From Wagnerdoeblera intermedia (GTDB lineage: Bacteria > Pseudomonadota > Alphaproteobacteria > Rhodobacterales > Rhodobacteraceae), in assembly GCF_042647465.1 (NCBI RefSeq), contig NZ_JBHRVN010000004.1: DNA of 64,000 nucleotides. The stretch is one strand, 5' to 3'. This document shows, one piece after another, positions 62,747-64,000 of the stretch. Every line of letters starts with the position of its first letter. Positions within the stretch are counted from its first letter, which is position 1. The translations under genes were made by a program, and so were the position numbers. The notes beneath the pieces are model-generated. The model saw only the letters and a program-made list of their open reading frames with translations, was not told the origin of the DNA and searched no databases.

Positions 62747-64000
62747 ATGTCCATTTCCAAGACCATCGGTTCCTCCCGGCAGACTTCTGTTCTGCGTGGC
62801 GCGGCTGCCCTCAGTGCGGTGGCGCTGATCCTGTCGGGCTGTATGCCGCAGAACGGCCAGCCCCTCGACTGGGACCTGCGCCCGGCGCAGATCGGCTCAA
62901 CGGCGGATGCGGCACGCTCTGCTTCGATGAACCGACCCCAGGTCGACAGCCGCGGGATCATTTCCTACCCCGGCTATCAGGTCGTGGTGGCCCGTCGCGG
63001 CGAAACCGTGGGCACCATCGCCTCGCGCCTGGGCGTCAGCGCCGATCAGATGGCGCGCACCAATGCCATTCAGCCCGACATCATGCTGCAGGGTGGTGAA
63101 CTCCTGGTTCTGCCGGGCCGCGTGGCCGAAAGCCCCGCCCAGGGCGGCTGGGGCCAGCCCATGGCGCCGGCGCAATCGGGCGGTGCCACCAATATCGGCG
63201 CCATCGCCACCACCGCGCTGGACCGCGTGCCCTCGGGCGGCAGCAGCTCTGCACAGAGCAGCGCCCCCGCACAGACCCAGGTGCCGTTCAGCACCTCCGG
63301 CAGCACCGCAGGCGGGGTTGAGCCCGCACGCCACCGCGTGGCCCGTGGCGAGACGGCGCAAAGCATCGCACAGCGCTACGGCGTGACGACTTCGGCGCTG
63401 GCAGACTGGAACGGCCTCAACAGCAGCCTCACTCTGCGTGAGGGCCAGTATCTGCTGATCCCGCCGACCGCGACCCGCAGCGCCGCTGCCGCTCCGGCCC
63501 CCGCGCCCGCTCCGGCCGTGATCAATCCGCCGGGCCAGAGCTCGCCCACGCCGCAGCCGCCCTCGGCCTCCAAACCCCTGCCGAAAGAGACCCCGACCCG
63601 CGCGGGTGGCGGCAATACCGGGGCGGCCCCCGCCTCGCCGTCGCTTCCGACAACGACCAGCACCGCCTCGCGTCTGGCGATGCCCGCAGACGGAAAGGTG
63701 ATCCGCGCCTATCAGAAGGGCAAATACGACGGCATCGGCATTGGCGCTGCCGCCGGAAGCCCGGTGCGGGCCGCCGCTGACGGCACGGTTGCCGCCATTA
63801 CCCGTGACACCGGGCAGGTGCCGATTGTGGTGATCCGTCACGCCAATAACCTGCTGACGGTCTATGCCAATGTCGACGATCTCTCCGTGGCAAAGGATGC
63901 CACCGTCCGCCGCGGCCAGACCATCGGGCGGGTGCGCGCCGGAAACCCGGCCTTCCTGCACTTTGAGGTGCGCCGCGGGGCCGACAGCGTCGATCCGATG
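62747..64000 (+). CDS. nlpD: NlpD-like lipoprotein: two LysM plus degenerate LytM/M23 domain, 3' truncated
   Basis: 418 residues visible, running off the window. Signal with lipobox LILSGC (Cys32). LysM 1 at about 77-125 (YQVVVARRGETVGTIASRLGV), LysM 2 at about 190-240 (RHRVARGETAQSIAQRYGV), a Pro/Ala/Ser linker, and an M23 domain at about 310-418. The domain lacks zinc ligands: the usual GIDI motif reads GIGIGAAAGSPV and the HxH end is FLHFEVR, so it probably activates an amidase rather than cutting peptidoglycan. Follows surE-pcm, the order seen in E. coli. GAGGCAGAGCAG lies upstream of the ATG. Confidence 0.9.
   Translation, partial: MSISKTIGSSRQTSVLRGAAALSAVALILSGCMPQNGQPLDWDLRPAQIGSTADAARSASMNRPQVDSRGIISYPGYQVVVARRGETVGTIASRLGVSADQMARTNAIQPDIMLQGGELLVLPGRVAESPAQGGWGQPMAPAQSGGATNIGAIATTALDRVPSGGSSSAQSSAPAQTQVPFSTSGSTAGGVEPARHRVARGETAQSIAQRYGVTTSALADWNGLNSSLTLREGQYLLIPPTATRSAAAAPAPAPAPAVINPPGQSSPTPQPPSASKPLPKETPTRAGGGNTGAAPASPSLPTTTSTASRLAMPADGKVIRAYQKGKYDGIGIGAAAGSPVRAAADGTVAAITRDTGQVPIVVIRHANNLLTVYANVDDLSVAKDATVRRGQTIGRVRAGNPAFLHFEVRRGADSVDPM

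Overview
The window looks like a chromosomal segment of a high-GC alphaproteobacterium of the Rhodobacteraceae (Rhodobacter/Paracoccus/roseobacter relatives). Supporting signs are the AmgK-MurU-AddB-AddA-TrxA gene order, an L36 protein lacking the zinc cysteines, TrmD with an N-terminal extension, several branched-chain-amino-acid-type (HAAT) ABC importers linked to acyl-CoA ligases, and ATGA-type stop/start overlaps throughout. The species cannot be fixed from the sequence alone. No insertion sequence, prophage, CRISPR array or integrase was seen; almost every base lies in a gene or a short spacer.

Layout. 0-7.7 kb (+): cell-wall recycling (amgK 3' end, murU), AddAB recombination nuclease-helicase (addB frameshifted as given) and thioredoxin. 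7.7-11.5 kb (+): an ABC exporter, an Fe-S RNA m5U methyltransferase and a lipoprotein L,D-transpeptidase ending at strong terminators. 11.6-18.2 kb (-): HAAT importer module 1 (livG-livH-livM-binding protein-livF) plus a long-chain acyl-CoA ligase. 18.5-27.3 kb (-): module 2 (acyl-CoA ligase, livG, livH, 73-aa membrane protein, livM, binding protein, livF, phenylacetate-CoA-ligase-like protein). 27.5-30.1 kb (+): a divergent soluble hybrid histidine kinase and an OmpR-type response regulator, the obvious candidates for controlling module 2.

30.2-37.1 kb: rpmJ and tRNA-Val(GAC) on the minus strand, then N-formylglutamate amidohydrolase, trmD, a YggT protein, recQ, ahcY and a DUF2853 protein on the plus strand, and an orphan strong terminator that may end a small RNA. 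37.1-40.4 kb (-): MltB-type transglycosylase, glycosyltransferase, pteridine-reductase-like SDR and folB, overlapping end to end. 40.6-49.3 kb: a small conserved protein, an M20 amidohydrolase, tex, a quinone oxidoreductase and smc. 49.6-51.0 kb (+): a small membrane protein and an exopolysaccharide-type sugar transferase behind a 439-bp non-coding stretch with inverted repeats.

51.0-60.9 kb (-): HAAT module 3 (binding protein-livH-livM-livG-livF), a polytopic membrane protein and a very large six-PAS hybrid histidine kinase whose first exon-like N-terminal piece lies in another frame, probably because of a 1-base deletion. 61.1-64.0 kb (+): surE-pcm-nlpD, the last running off the window with a degenerate (non-catalytic-looking) LytM domain.

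How it fits together: modules 1 and 2 pair uptake of an organic acid-like ligand with activation to a CoA thioester, and module 2 has its own phosphorelay; module 3 sits next to a PAS sensor kinase. The remainder is housekeeping: recombination, envelope recycling, methyl cycle, folate, chromosome condensation. Two probable single-base indels (addB, large kinase) suggest either sequence errors or real lesions.
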